Part shown: positions 1 to 6,774 of the stretch, piece by piece
How the letters are laid out: each line of letters starts with the position of its first letter
How positions within the stretch are numbered: the stretch's first letter is position 1
Virus record (IMG/VR): IMGVR_UViG_3300044625_001881
Span: 1 to 34,797 of that record
DNA: 34,797 nucleotides
Source of the DNA: a virus
Strand: one strand, 5' to 3'
The notes under the pieces: generated by a model
What the model was told of the DNA's origin: nothing
Database searches by the model: none
Seen by the model: only the letters and a program-made list of their open reading frames with translations
Program-made: the position numbers and the translations under genes

Positions 1-12
1 AAAGAAATCAAA

Positions 13-168
13 ATGTTATTAAGTAACAAATTAAAGTTTGCAGTAATTAATTCAGTTACATTAAATCATGACGAAAGTGTTAAGTATTTCGCACATTTAG
101 AAAACGAAGAGTTTGTATTTTACAAAGTTAGCATAAACGAAAATTGTTTAGATATAACAACAATATAA
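13..168 (+). CDS. Small hypothetical protein at the left window edge
   Basis: A 51-residue reading frame begins at the ATG at 13 and ends at TAA 166-168. The frame is also open back to base 1, so a longer product cannot be excluded. If the window is circular, this gene lies about ten bases after the stop of the 61-residue gene that runs off the right end, with no promoter between, and would be its co-transcribed neighbour. The product is small, has no membrane segment and ends in an Asn-Cys-Leu-Asp-Ile stretch. No family was recognised. It is probably one of the cluster of small early phage proteins, a position often occupied by host-takeover or anti-defence factors; that role is inference from position only. 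Confidence 0.55.
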   Translation: MLLSNKLKFAVINSVTLNHDESVKYFAHLENEEFVFYKVSINENCLDITTI

Positions 169-201
169 TTCATATTTAATAATAATTTTTTGGAGAAAAA
201 A

Positions 202-486
202 ATGAGCACTTTTAAATTATTCGAGAATATTGAGGAATCAATTATTGAATGGTATTCCGACTTCCAAAACTTACACGACCTTCGTGATGAGCACTCAGAA
301 TATCATTATAATGAAGAGATGGACAGAAATGACGACTTGATGAAAGAAATCGACGGCATTGTTTCAGCGGATTTATTTGGTCGCCATAAAAAAGATGAAT
401 TATTACATTACATTATGGGAGACCTTAGCCGCCATTTAAATTGGACTAGAATTGCCAGTGATTTATTTGATATATATTTCGGTTAG
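202..486 (+). CDS. Small acidic early protein, function unknown
   Basis: This 94-residue protein starts at ATG 202, six bases after a GGAG ribosome-binding sequence (192-195). A TTG 12 bases upstream would sit on that sequence and is unlikely. I count about 22 Asp/Glu against about 9 Lys/Arg, so it is clearly acidic, with no membrane segment. No domain was recognised. It lies two genes upstream of ardA in the early operon. A small acidic early protein beside ArdA could be another DNA mimic or anti-defence factor, but nothing in the residues proves this. Confidence 0.7.
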   Translation: MSTFKLFENIEESIIEWYSDFQNLHDLRDEHSEYHYNEEMDRNDDLMKEIDGIVSADLFGRHKKDELLHYIMGDLSRHLNWTRIASDLFDIYFG

Positions 487-513
487 TTATTTTTTTTTTA
501 TTTGGAGAATGTT

Positions 514-681
514 ATGAAAAATGAAAGAATGAGTTATCAAAAAAGAGCATTAATTGCCGAAGCAAGGGCTTTTGATGCTGAAAAAAGACTTGAAAATTTA
601 ATCACCGTTGTGATTGCCTTATGTACTTTAATACTTGGAATTATTGGTTATTTTAATGGCTTTTTTGCCGAAGGAATGTAG
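514..681 (+). CDS. Small single-pass membrane protein
   Basis: This 55-codon gene starts at ATG 514 after a GGAG sequence (503-506 region) and stops at TAG 679-681. The first 30 residues are charged and probably helical (Arg, Glu, Lys rich), followed by a hydrophobic segment at about residues 29-46 (Leu-Ile-Thr-Val-Val-Ile-Ala-Leu-Cys) and a short tail. That suggests one membrane helix with a cytoplasmic amphipathic N-terminus. It sits directly between an acidic early gene and ardA. Function is not recognised; early membrane proteins of phages can be exclusion or host-shutoff factors, but this is only a possibility. Confidence 0.6.
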   Translation: MKNERMSYQKRALIAEARAFDAEKRLENLITVVIALCTLILGIIGYFNGFFAEGM

Positions 682-690
682 GTGAATATT

Positions 691-1167
691 ATGTATAGCA
701 AAGTTGATTTTGAACTAGTTTATGAAGTTGAAAGTATAAACTACACTTTTACAGTAAGTGAATTTAATTACTCATTCGAATTCATGCAAAGTGAACTAAA
801 AAAGCAAGGTATGGAAAGTGAGCTTGACGCTGGCTGCTTAAGATTTAATGAATTTACAGAGTTTGCTGAATTAAATAAATATTTAGAAACTAACTTATAT
901 CAAGATTTTTTTGAAACGTATTATAATTCGTATTTAGATGTTCAAGTATTTATTGCCGGTTTGGAAATTGGCATTGCAATAGAAAATATTGAGGATTCTT
1001 ACCAAGGCGCGTACAATTCTGATGGGGAATTTACTGAACATATTACTAATGAATTATATAACTTAAAAGATATTCCAAATTACTTAGTAATAGACTGGGA
1101 AGCCTCATCAAGGGATTTAATGTACGACTTTAGCGAAAATAATGGTTACTATTTTTCAAATTATTAA
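691..1167 (+). CDS. ardA: ArdA-like anti-restriction protein (DNA mimic)
   Basis: The 158-residue product matches the ArdA family, acidic proteins that mimic B-form DNA and occupy type I restriction-modification enzymes soon after DNA entry. The C-terminal half carries the family pattern: an Ala-Tyr-Gln-Gly-type segment (here SYQGAYNSDGEF), then an IDWE...RDLMYDF block, then a terminal GYYFSNY motif. Acidic residues far outnumber basic ones, as expected for a DNA mimic, and the length is close to the usual 160-170. I chose ATG 691, six bases after AGGTG, over GTG 682, which directly abuts the previous stop. Its place early in the early operon suits a protein needed before restriction acts. 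The family assignment is fairly secure; the target enzyme is unknown. Confidence 0.82.
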   Translation: MYSKVDFELVYEVESINYTFTVSEFNYSFEFMQSELKKQGMESELDAGCLRFNEFTEFAELNKYLETNLYQDFFETYYNSYLDVQVFIAGLEIGIAIENIEDSYQGAYNSDGEFTEHITNELYNLKDIPNYLVIDWEASSRDLMYDFSENNGYYFSNY

Positions 1168-1177
1168 TTATTTAAAT

Positions 1178-1408
1178 ATGGAAAATCTTTATATCGACAC
1201 TAAAGAAATTAGCATTTTATTAAAATGTTCTTTGCAGTATGCTCGTAGGTTATGTTCTGGTAGATTTTACAGTTTTAATGGAATTAAAAGGTATTATCCA
1301 GCAACGTTTAGAAATGTAATTGTAAAAAAAAATAAATATAATAGACCGAAATTGTATGTAAATAAATTTGAAGTAATTAAATTCATGGAGAATAGAAAAA
1401 ATGTTTAA
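1178..1408 (+). CDS. Small helix-turn-helix DNA-binding protein
   Basis: A 76-residue basic protein is read from ATG 1178. An ATG at 1142 would add 12 hydrophobic residues and overlap ardA by 26 bases, so the shorter form is preferred. The N-terminal segment (YIDTKEISILLKCSLQYARRLC) looks like a MerR/excisionase-type helix-turn-helix, in which a 'which site' helix is followed by an Arg-rich recognition helix. The C-terminus is Lys/Asn/Tyr rich with a second short helix (NKFEVIKFMENR). Such proteins act as excisionases or small transcription regulators. No integrase was seen in the window, so a regulator is more likely. Its stop overlaps the start of the next gene, so the two are probably translationally coupled. 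Confidence 0.6.
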   Translation: MENLYIDTKEISILLKCSLQYARRLCSGRFYSFNGIKRYYPATFRNVIVKKNKYNRPKLYVNKFEVIKFMENRKNV

Positions 1409-2312
1409 AATTTACAAGCCACAAGACGAAATATTAACAACTGGGTTGACAGTATTAATATATGGAGAAGCCGGCATTGGTAAAACTACGCTCGCAAACA
1501 CTTCGAACAATGCTATTTTATTAGACTTTGACAATGGTGCTCACCGCTCTGCATTTCGACAAGACACAATACGAATAAATTCATGGAATGATATTGCTAG
1601 AAACTTCAGCGAATTTTTAGATGCTATTAATAAATATGATACAATAATTATTGATACCGCTGGCAAAATGCTTGATTTTATGATTTTATATTTAGAACAA
1701 GAAAACCCAAGATTAATCAAGGCTCAAATGCAAATGTACGGGGAGCTAAAAAAATTGTTTCAAGATTTTCATCGTAGAATAAAATCATTGAATAAAGACA
1801 TTGTATTTATTGCCCATGTAAAAGAGAAGGACGAGGGTGACTTTAAAATTAAAAGACCTTTAATGGCCGGCAGTTCCTATGATATTGTTGTGCAAAGTGC
1901 CGACCTCGTTGGATATATGTCTATAACTAATGGCAAAACGTTACTAGACTTTAGAGCATCAGAATATATTATCGCTAAAAATTGTGGGAAATTAGATTAT
2001 GCCGATGTTTCGGGTTTGCATAATATTGAAAACTTTATGAATAATTTAATTAGTAACACAAAGGACTCTTTAAATAAACTTAGCAAACAACAACAAGACT
2101 CCATCGAAAAGTGCAAAGGCATAATCAAACACGCCGGCAGCTTAATTGATATTATAGAATTTAATAAATACTTTGAATTGATTAAAAATGCAAATTCAGA
2201 TTATTCCAAGTCAGAGAGCTTACAAATTTGGACGGGAATTAAATTAATTGCCGAAAGTAGAAATTATACTTATAATGCGACGCTGAAAACATTTGAACAA
2301 GGTGCCGAATGA
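1401..2312 (+). CDS. Sak4-like RecA-fold ATPase (AAA_24 type)
   Basis: The 303-residue protein has a Walker A motif GEAGIGKT at residues 22-29, a Walker B strand YDTIIID ending at Asp85, and a later IVFIAHVKEK strand typical of RecA-fold ATPases. The order P-loop, 'LLDFDNG' segment, Walker B and 'AHV' is that of phage AAA_24/Sak4 proteins, single-domain ATPases that promote strand annealing or recombination with a phage single-strand binding protein. The C-terminal 80 residues are probably helical and specific to this group. The gene overlaps the HTH gene before it and the nuclease gene after it (ATGA), so ATPase and nuclease are likely made together as a recombination pair. The alternative is a general phage NTPase of replication; the recombination reading is favoured by the neighbour. 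Confidence 0.75.
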   Translation: MFKIYKPQDEILTTGLTVLIYGEAGIGKTTLANTSNNAILLDFDNGAHRSAFRQDTIRINSWNDIARNFSEFLDAINKYDTIIIDTAGKMLDFMILYLEQENPRLIKAQMQMYGELKKLFQDFHRRIKSLNKDIVFIAHVKEKDEGDFKIKRPLMAGSSYDIVVQSADLVGYMSITNGKTLLDFRASEYIIAKNCGKLDYADVSGLHNIENFMNNLISNTKDSLNKLSKQQQDSIEKCKGIIKHAGSLIDIIEFNKYFELIKNANSDYSKSESLQIWTGIKLIAESRNYTYNATLKTFEQGAE

Positions 2313-2938
2313 AACCGATATTAACATTTAGAGCGAGTCATATCGATTTATATAGAAAATATCTTAATAATGAAATTAATGTTGATAGTCTTATGTACTC
2401 TTTGCAATATAATACGGAATCAACATTAAAAATGCAACTTGGAACAATGTTCCACAGTTTATTAGAAAATAAAAATAAAGAAATTAAATATTTTAACATT
2501 GATTGTATTAACTATGCAAGACAAATGTTTTACGAGGGGGTTTTTGAAATAAAAAATAGCAAGATTTTCAATACTAAATTTGGTGATGTTCTAATTTCTG
2601 GAACTGTAGATAATTTACTAGGCAATCAAATTAATGAGTTCAAAACAACGTGGGGACAATTTAATGTTGAAAAATACCTCAACTCATTACAATGGCAGTT
2701 ATATCTACAAATATTTTCCGTTCCTGTAATGGCATACCATGTATTTGAGTTTCCAAATGTAAAAACCAGTTGGAATAATGTTGATGATATTGAAAGTGAA
2801 TTATATTATAATGAATTACATCAATTTAAAGTTTACGAATCAATGATAAATTTTACCTTAGTAAATGAATGTATTAATGGTCTAACAGAATTTTGTATTA
2901 ATAAACAAATATCACCTAAATTAACAAATTCAAATTAA
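2309..2938 (+). CDS. PD-(D/E)XK exonuclease, RecB/Cas4-like
   Basis: This 209-residue protein shows the spaced motifs of the RecB/Cas4 nuclease superfamily: a GTMFH segment with His49, a GTVD segment with Asp101, the core NEFKT with Glu110 and Lys112, and a following Gln-x-Gln-Leu-Tyr helix (128-132). In this family these residues bind metal and position the DNA backbone, and many members digest double-stranded ends to single strands. The start ATG overlaps the stop of the Sak4-like gene by four bases (ATGA). Paired with that ATPase it resembles the exonuclease-plus-annealase modules of phage recombination. No Cys cluster of the Cas4 iron-sulfur type is visible, so it is a nuclease of the phage branch rather than Cas4 itself. 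Confidence 0.75.
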   Translation: MKPILTFRASHIDLYRKYLNNEINVDSLMYSLQYNTESTLKMQLGTMFHSLLENKNKEIKYFNIDCINYARQMFYEGVFEIKNSKIFNTKFGDVLISGTVDNLLGNQINEFKTTWGQFNVEKYLNSLQWQLYLQIFSVPVMAYHVFEFPNVKTSWNNVDDIESELYYNELHQFKVYESMINFTLVNECINGLTEFCINKQISPKLTNSN

Positions 2939-2951
2939 CGCTTTAAATTCT

Positions 2952-3016
2952 TTATAAGCAACGAAACCAATATAAACGATACAAACTATAGGATAAGTGA
3001 TTAACGCTGCTTATAA
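2952..3016. repeat. Spaced inverted repeat before the replication module
   Basis: The 12-base arms at 2952-2963 (TTATAAGCAACG) and 3005-3016 (CGCTGCTTATAA) are complementary at 11 of 12 positions and are separated by 41 AT-rich bases. They lie in the 129-base gap between the nuclease gene and the initiator-like gene, the only real intergenic gap in this part of the early operon. A binding site for the initiator-like or DnaA-IV-like protein, an origin element, or an operator are all possible. I see no good match to a standard DnaA box (TTATNCACA). Confidence 0.45.
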
Positions 3017-3067
3017 TTAATTTAAAACACTAAAAACACCTATTTATACTTAAGGAGAAAAGTAAAA

Positions 3068-3673
3068 ATGGAACAAACTGAACAAAATATTGATAATTTT
3101 ACTAAAAACTTAATTGAAATTAAAGAAACTTTTCAAGAACTTGTAAACTCCATAAACAACTTAGGAAATAGACTTGACGTTTTGCAGTTGGCATTCCAAA
3201 AAAGTTTTCCTTCAACCTTTCAAAAAAATACTTCTATTTTTGGGGGGGGTATAAGGGGGGGGGATAAAAGGGGGTTCAAGGGGGGTATTAAGGGGGGGGG
3301 AAAAGGGGGGGGTGAAACTGCCGATGCTTTAAAAGATTTTACAGAACCTGAAATTGCGTTTATGCAAAAAATGCTAGATTTTTTTATTACTTCGCAAAAT
3401 TTATCTGAAGCGCAAAAATTGTATTTAAATAGTCGTGAACAAAAAATAATTTCTTTAAAAGCACTAAGGAAATTAAATGCTTTAAAATATACCGAAGACA
3501 ACATCAAACAAGCTATTTACAATGCGATTAAAGATAGTTTTTGGAGTGAAAAATTTAAACATCTAAAAGCGCTGGCAAACACGTCTAAAAATGGATGTTT
3601 AGTTATCGATAATTTGTTAAATATTAATAAAAACCACACAAAAATTTCATCCCCTAGAACAATAGTATTTTGA
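3068..3673 (+). CDS. Replication initiator-like protein with Gly-rich linker
   Basis: The 201-residue protein begins at ATG 3068 behind an AAGGAG sequence. It has three parts: a helical, possibly coiled-coil N-terminus (about 1-55); a Gly/Lys/Arg linker (59-82) encoded by six long G-runs; and a C-terminal region (about 85-180). The C-terminal region contains a helical segment (YTEDNIKQAIYNAIKD) followed by FWSEKFKHLKAL and SKNG, and it resembles the DnaD-like or 'conserved phage C-terminus' domains of phage replication proteins. It is the first gene of a block with a DnaA-domain-IV protein and the primase-helicase, which supports an initiator or helicase-loader role. The N-terminus lacks an evident helix-turn-helix, so it could instead recruit the DnaA-IV protein for DNA binding. 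The family call is tentative. Confidence 0.55.
   Translation: MEQTEQNIDNFTKNLIEIKETFQELVNSINNLGNRLDVLQLAFQKSFPSTFQKNTSIFGGGIRGGDKRGFKGGIKGGGKGGGETADALKDFTEPEIAFMQKMLDFFITSQNLSEAQKLYLNSREQKIISLKALRKLNALKYTEDNIKQAIYNAIKDSFWSEKFKHLKALANTSKNGCLVIDNLLNINKNHTKISSPRTIVF
3242..3312 (+). repeat. Six-run G-tract inside the initiator-like gene
   Basis: Runs of 8, 9, 5, 6, 9 and 8 consecutive G lie at 3242-3249, 3255-3263, 3270-3274, 3280-3285, 3292-3300 and 3305-3312, separated by four to six mostly A/T bases. That makes 45 G in 71 bases, in a region otherwise strongly AT-rich. Of the 14 Gly codons here, ten are GGG, three GGT and one GGA, so selection seems to act on the DNA rather than the protein. 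The spacing would allow G-quadruplex formation on the coding strand. Run lengths in assemblies can be off by a base, but the encoded frame stays open. Confidence 0.9.
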
Positions 3674-3681
3674 GGCAATTT

Positions 3682-4185
3682 ATGGAAAAGTTGAAAAGTA
3701 TTGGCAGTATTTACTCTCTTGCGATAAATGGCAAAAGGTTCAATTCGTTAAGTCAAGAATTAAAAGCCGAACGTGAAAAATTATTTGAAAGTACAAAATA
3801 TGCAATGAGAAAAAACACTCCTGAAAATTTTGGTTTTCAGCTTTGTGAAATAGCAAAAAAAATAAGGGAGAAAAGGCATAAAAAATATATCGATATTTAT
3901 TATGATGTTGTTATTAATAAAGTTAGTAAAGATTATAATATAAATAAAGAAATTATAATGTCAAAATCTAGAGTAAAAGAAATTATTGAACCTAGGCAAA
4001 TTGTTCATTTTCTTTTATATTTATTTTATCCAATGTCATATAAAAAAATATCGGATTACTTCCAGCAAGACCACACTACAGTTCGTAATTCTATAGAAAA
4101 AATCTCAAATGATTATAAATATAATTCAAGAATAAAAAATTATATAAATGCACTGGTTATAGAAATGGAAAACGGTGATTTATGA
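3682..4185 (+). CDS. Stand-alone DnaA domain IV-like DNA-binding protein
   Basis: The 167-residue protein starts at ATG 3682, six bases after GAGG (3672-3675); a TTG at 3670 overlaps the previous stop and is unlikely. The C-terminal half, about residues 80-141, carries the DnaA domain IV layout: a 'Tyr-Asn-Ile ... Ser-Lys-Ser-Arg' helix, 'RQIVHFLLYLFY', then a helix-turn-helix ending in QQDHTTV (about 128-134), which matches the DnaA signature Asp-His-(Thr/Ser)-Thr-Val that contacts the DnaA box. There is no AAA+ ATPase domain. The N-terminal 75 residues are basic and helical. It is flanked by the initiator-like gene and the primase-helicase (4-base overlap), so it probably gives sequence-specific origin binding to the phage replisome, or competes with host DnaA. 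Confidence 0.75.
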   Translation: MEKLKSIGSIYSLAINGKRFNSLSQELKAEREKLFESTKYAMRKNTPENFGFQLCEIAKKIREKRHKKYIDIYYDVVINKVSKDYNINKEIIMSKSRVKEIIEPRQIVHFLLYLFYPMSYKKISDYFQQDHTTVRNSIEKISNDYKYNSRIKNYINALVIEMENGDL

Positions 4186-5870
4186 ACACTTTTTATGATT
4201 ATGGCATATTAAATATTAATACTAAAATTGGAGGTCAACAACGAACATTATGCCCCCAATGCTCGCATACTAGAAATAACCATAAAAGTGAGAAATGCTT
4301 AAGTGTTGATACGGATAATCTAACTTGGTTTTGCCACCATTGTAACTGGACTGGGAAAATATCTGAAAATAAAATTAAATACAAAGAAATTGATAAATAT
4401 AAATCAATACCCTATGAAAAGAATGAAAATATAAATAATATTGAAATCTTTTTTAAAAATAGAGGTATAAATAAAGAAATAATAGAAAGAAATAAAATTA
4501 GCGAACATAACGGTTGGGTGATGTTCCCATACTATATAAACGAGGATTGTGTAAATGTAAAATATAGAAATATAAAAGAAAAGAAATTTATGCAATCTAA
4601 AGAAGGCTTTCCTTGTTTTTATAAAATTAATGATATTATCAACCAAAATTATGCAGTTATATGTGAGGGGGAAATTGATGCCCTTTCATTCGAAGTCGCC
4701 GGCATTTTACAAGCGGTTTCAGTCCCGAATGGTGGGATAAATCCAGAAGCAAAAAATATATCACAAAAATTAAAATTTATTGATAATAGTATCCATTATT
4801 TTGACGATTGTGAAACGATATATTTAGCAACTGATTCCGATGCCGTTGGTAGGAGATTATGCGAGGAACTTTCTAGGCGATTTGGTAAAGAACGCTGTCG
4901 TATTGTTCGCTTCCCAGAGGGCTGTAAGGATGCAAATGATGTATTGTTAAAACAAGGCACGGCCGGCCTCTATAAATGTCTTACAGACGCTGAACCGTAT
5001 CCAATAGAAAATGTTAATTATGCCAAAGATTTTGAAAGTAATTTAATTGATATTTGGAATAATGGTTTTAACACCGGCGTCAAAACAAATTCATTCCAAA
5101 AATTTGATGAACATTTTACTTTTCATGAAGGTCAGCTAACAGTTATCACCGGCATACCTTCGCATGGAAAATCTAATTTTATTGATAATATTATTGTGGA
5201 ACTGGCGAAAAATGTAGGATGGAAATCTGCAGTATTTTCGCCTGAAAATCCATCAATAGAAATTTGGCTTATAAGATTAATGGAAATTTATTTAAAACGT
5301 CCTTTTTATAGTGGCATTGATAGAATGAACCCTGATTTAATTAAAGAAAGTTTAAACTTTTTAAATGATTTTATTTTTAATATTTTGCCTGAAGACAATT
5401 TCCAACTCGATAATGTGTTGGCAACTGCAAAAATGCTGCTAAAAAGATACGGAATAAACATATTAGTTATTGACCCTTTTAATAACTTAGAAACCAATAT
5501 AACAAGAGGCGAAAGTGAGACTAGCTTTATTGCTAAAATATTGGTAAAATTGCGAAATTATGCAAGGAAAACCGGCATCCATATTATACTAATTGCGCAT
5601 CCACGCAAAATGAATAAAATTAATGGCAGTAATTATAATTTTGAGGTTCCTGTTTTGTACGATATTTCTGGCTCGGCTAATTTCTATAATATTGCTGATA
5701 ATGGTGGTTGTGTCTATAGAAGATTTGACGAGGATGATGCCAGTAAATCACACATGGAATTTTATTGGCAAAAAATTAAATCAAAATATATAGGAAAACT
5801 CGGTAGAATTGATTTTGAGTACGATTTACAAAATCAATCTTATAAAGAATTAAATATTGCACAATTTTAG
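4182..5870 (+). CDS. Primase-helicase, T7 gp4/Twinkle type
   Basis: This 562-residue protein has the full bifunctional layout. An N-terminal zinc ribbon has Cys24, Cys27, Cys51 and Cys54. A TOPRIM primase core has Glu164 in CEGEIDAL and Asp218/Asp220 in TDSD. A RecA-like hexameric helicase has Walker A GIPSHGKS (324-331), Walker B ILVIDPF (427-433), a sensor strand IILIAHP with His473, and a DISGSANFYNIAD segment typical of the DnaB/gp4 family. It would unwind the fork and lay primers on the lagging strand. The start overlaps the DnaA-IV-like gene by ATGA, so the two are coupled. No DNA polymerase gene is seen in the window, so the host replicase probably extends the primers. Confidence 0.92.
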   Translation: MNTFYDYGILNINTKIGGQQRTLCPQCSHTRNNHKSEKCLSVDTDNLTWFCHHCNWTGKISENKIKYKEIDKYKSIPYEKNENINNIEIFFKNRGINKEIIERNKISEHNGWVMFPYYINEDCVNVKYRNIKEKKFMQSKEGFPCFYKINDIINQNYAVICEGEIDALSFEVAGILQAVSVPNGGINPEAKNISQKLKFIDNSIHYFDDCETIYLATDSDAVGRRLCEELSRRFGKERCRIVRFPEGCKDANDVLLKQGTAGLYKCLTDAEPYPIENVNYAKDFESNLIDIWNNGFNTGVKTNSFQKFDEHFTFHEGQLTVITGIPSHGKSNFIDNIIVELAKNVGWKSAVFSPENPSIEIWLIRLMEIYLKRPFYSGIDRMNPDLIKESLNFLNDFIFNILPEDNFQLDNVLATAKMLLKRYGINILVIDPFNNLETNITRGESETSFIAKILVKLRNYARKTGIHIILIAHPRKMNKINGSNYNFEVPVLYDISGSANFYNIADNGGCVYRRFDEDDASKSHMEFYWQKIKSKYIGKLGRIDFEYDLQNQSYKELNIAQF

Positions 5871-5877
5871 AAAAAAT

Positions 5878-6246
5878 ATGAAAAAAATAGATGAAATGAT
5901 ATTTTATGCATTATTAAAAAAAAATGATATTAAAATGCCGGTTGCTGAATTTCTATTTGCTAAGGAATTAAAAAGAAAATTTAGATTTGATTATTGTTTT
6001 ATTGATAATAAATTAGCGGTTGAAATTGAAGGCGGTGTCTGGATAAATGGACGTCATAACAGGCCTTCAGGATTTATTAAAGATATGGAAAAATATAATC
6101 TTGCTTGTATGCTTGGGTATCGTATATTGAGATTTACAATATCAGATTTAAAAAAACAAACTACATACGAATTAATTAATAAATGTTTAAATAATTTAAA
6201 AGAGAATTACAATGCAGAGTCTAAATTGTGGGAGGGCGCGCAATGA
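5878..6246 (+). CDS. Vsr/DUF559-like PD-(D/E)XK endonuclease
   Basis: The 122-residue product is read from ATG 5878; a TTG seven codons upstream would overlap the helicase gene. The core FDYCF...LAVEIEGGVWINGRHNRPSGF, then MEKYNLACMLGYRILRFT, is the well-known phage version of the very-short-patch-repair/DUF559 nuclease fold: a metal-binding Asp and Glu on the first strands, then the Gly-Gly, His and Phe elements, then a helix and the 'GYRILRFT' strand. Such genes are common in phage replication or recombination blocks and may process branched or nicked DNA. The substrate here is unknown. Its stop overlaps the next start (ATGA). Confidence 0.7.
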   Translation: MKKIDEMIFYALLKKNDIKMPVAEFLFAKELKRKFRFDYCFIDNKLAVEIEGGVWINGRHNRPSGFIKDMEKYNLACMLGYRILRFTISDLKKQTTYELINKCLNNLKENYNAESKLWEGAQ

Positions 6247-6259
6247 GTAAGCAACAAAC
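6240..6259 (+). repeat. 20-base direct repeat, copy 1, over a start codon
   Basis: These 20 bases cover the start codon and first codons (Met-Ser-Lys-Gln-Gln-Thr) of the gene at 6243 and recur identically at 6472-6491 over the start of the next gene. The two proteins differ after this point. Confidence 0.85.
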
Positions 6260-6482
6260 AGCGGTAGAGTGGTTGGGAACAACACTAAATAAAAGGCTCC
6301 CACCATTGGACTGGGATGCATCGGCAATTATTTACAAGACCGTTCAAAAAGCTTTAAAAATGGAGAAAGAGCAAATAATGGATGCATTTAATGAAGGCAT
6401 TGATTGGCATAGGGATTATTTTGGAAAACAAAAAGGAGTTAAAAAAAATCTACCAGAAACCTACGGAGAAGGCAATGAGTAA
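6243..6482 (+). CDS. Small phage protein, MSKQQTAVEWL family
   Basis: The 79-residue protein starts at ATG 6243, seven bases after GGAGG (6231-6235). It has the recognisable pattern of a small protein often found in phages and prophages of Bacteroidetes: an N-terminal QTAVEWL helix, a middle KALKMEKEQIMDAFNEG helix, and a C-terminal ETYGEGNE tail. No biochemical function is known to me for this group. Its N-terminal six residues are shared with the next gene through an exact DNA repeat. It lies between the nuclease and lysis genes of the early operon. Confidence 0.65.
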   Translation: MSKQQTAVEWLGTTLNKRLPPLDWDASAIIYKTVQKALKMEKEQIMDAFNEGIDWHRDYFGKQKGVKKNLPETYGEGNE

Positions 6483-6491
6483 GCAACAAAC
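6472..6491 (+). repeat. 20-base direct repeat, copy 2, over a start codon
   Basis: This is identical to 6240-6259 and spans the ATG at 6475. It places the same start-codon context and the same first six residues on a second, otherwise unrelated gene. Confidence 0.85.
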
Positions 6492-6774
6492 GGATTTAAC
6501 TGCTATGTACTATGAAGGCATGAGAATAAACGCTCATAAGCATTATTCTAAAATGGTAATGCAAACAGGTAATTCTCACAGTTTAATCCATGAAGCAATA
6601 GATTTTTATTTCGATTATCATAAACTATCAAAATTGCAAATGATTATAAAAGCAATCCAATTTAAGCGCAAAAGAATTTATCAGCCTTTAGTAGATGAAA
6701 TACCAATAACAAATAATTTTAATGAGAATTTACAAGCATATTGCAGGAGTATCAATGACAAACAAAGCAATTGA
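6475..6774 (+). CDS. Hypothetical protein with duplicated MSKQQT start
   Basis: This 99-residue protein is read from ATG 6475, behind a GGAGAAGG sequence and overlapping the previous stop. The frame is open upstream to 6382, but those residues lie within the preceding gene in another frame and lack the ribosome-binding context. The protein is basic and helical (HYSKMVMQ, HEAIDFYFDYHKLSKLQMIIKAIQFKRKR), with no recognised domain. The endolysin start lies inside its 3' end. It may be a small DNA- or RNA-associated early protein; this is only inferred from charge and position. Confidence 0.6.
   Translation: MSKQQTDLTAMYYEGMRINAHKHYSKMVMQTGNSHSLIHEAIDFYFDYHKLSKLQMIIKAIQFKRKRIYQPLVDEIPITNNFNENLQAYCRSINDKQSN

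Noticed and set aside
1178-1408. Excisionase of a temperate phage
   Set aside because: The fold would allow it, but no integrase, attachment site or lysogeny repressor was seen, so it is left as a general HTH protein.
2309-2938. Cas4 and hence a CRISPR adaptation link
   Set aside because: No iron-sulfur Cys cluster, no cas1/cas2 neighbours and no repeat-spacer array anywhere in the window; a phage recombination nuclease explains it better.
3242-3312. G-tract as an assembly artefact
   Set aside because: The frame stays open through all six runs and gives a regular Gly/Lys linker between two helical domains, which random homopolymer errors would not keep; run lengths may still be off by multiples of three.
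3220-3507. Pro-rich open frame on the minus strand opposite the G-tract
   Set aside because: It exists only because the G-runs read as Pro codons in antisense; it has no ribosome-binding site and lies inside a well-supported plus-strand gene.
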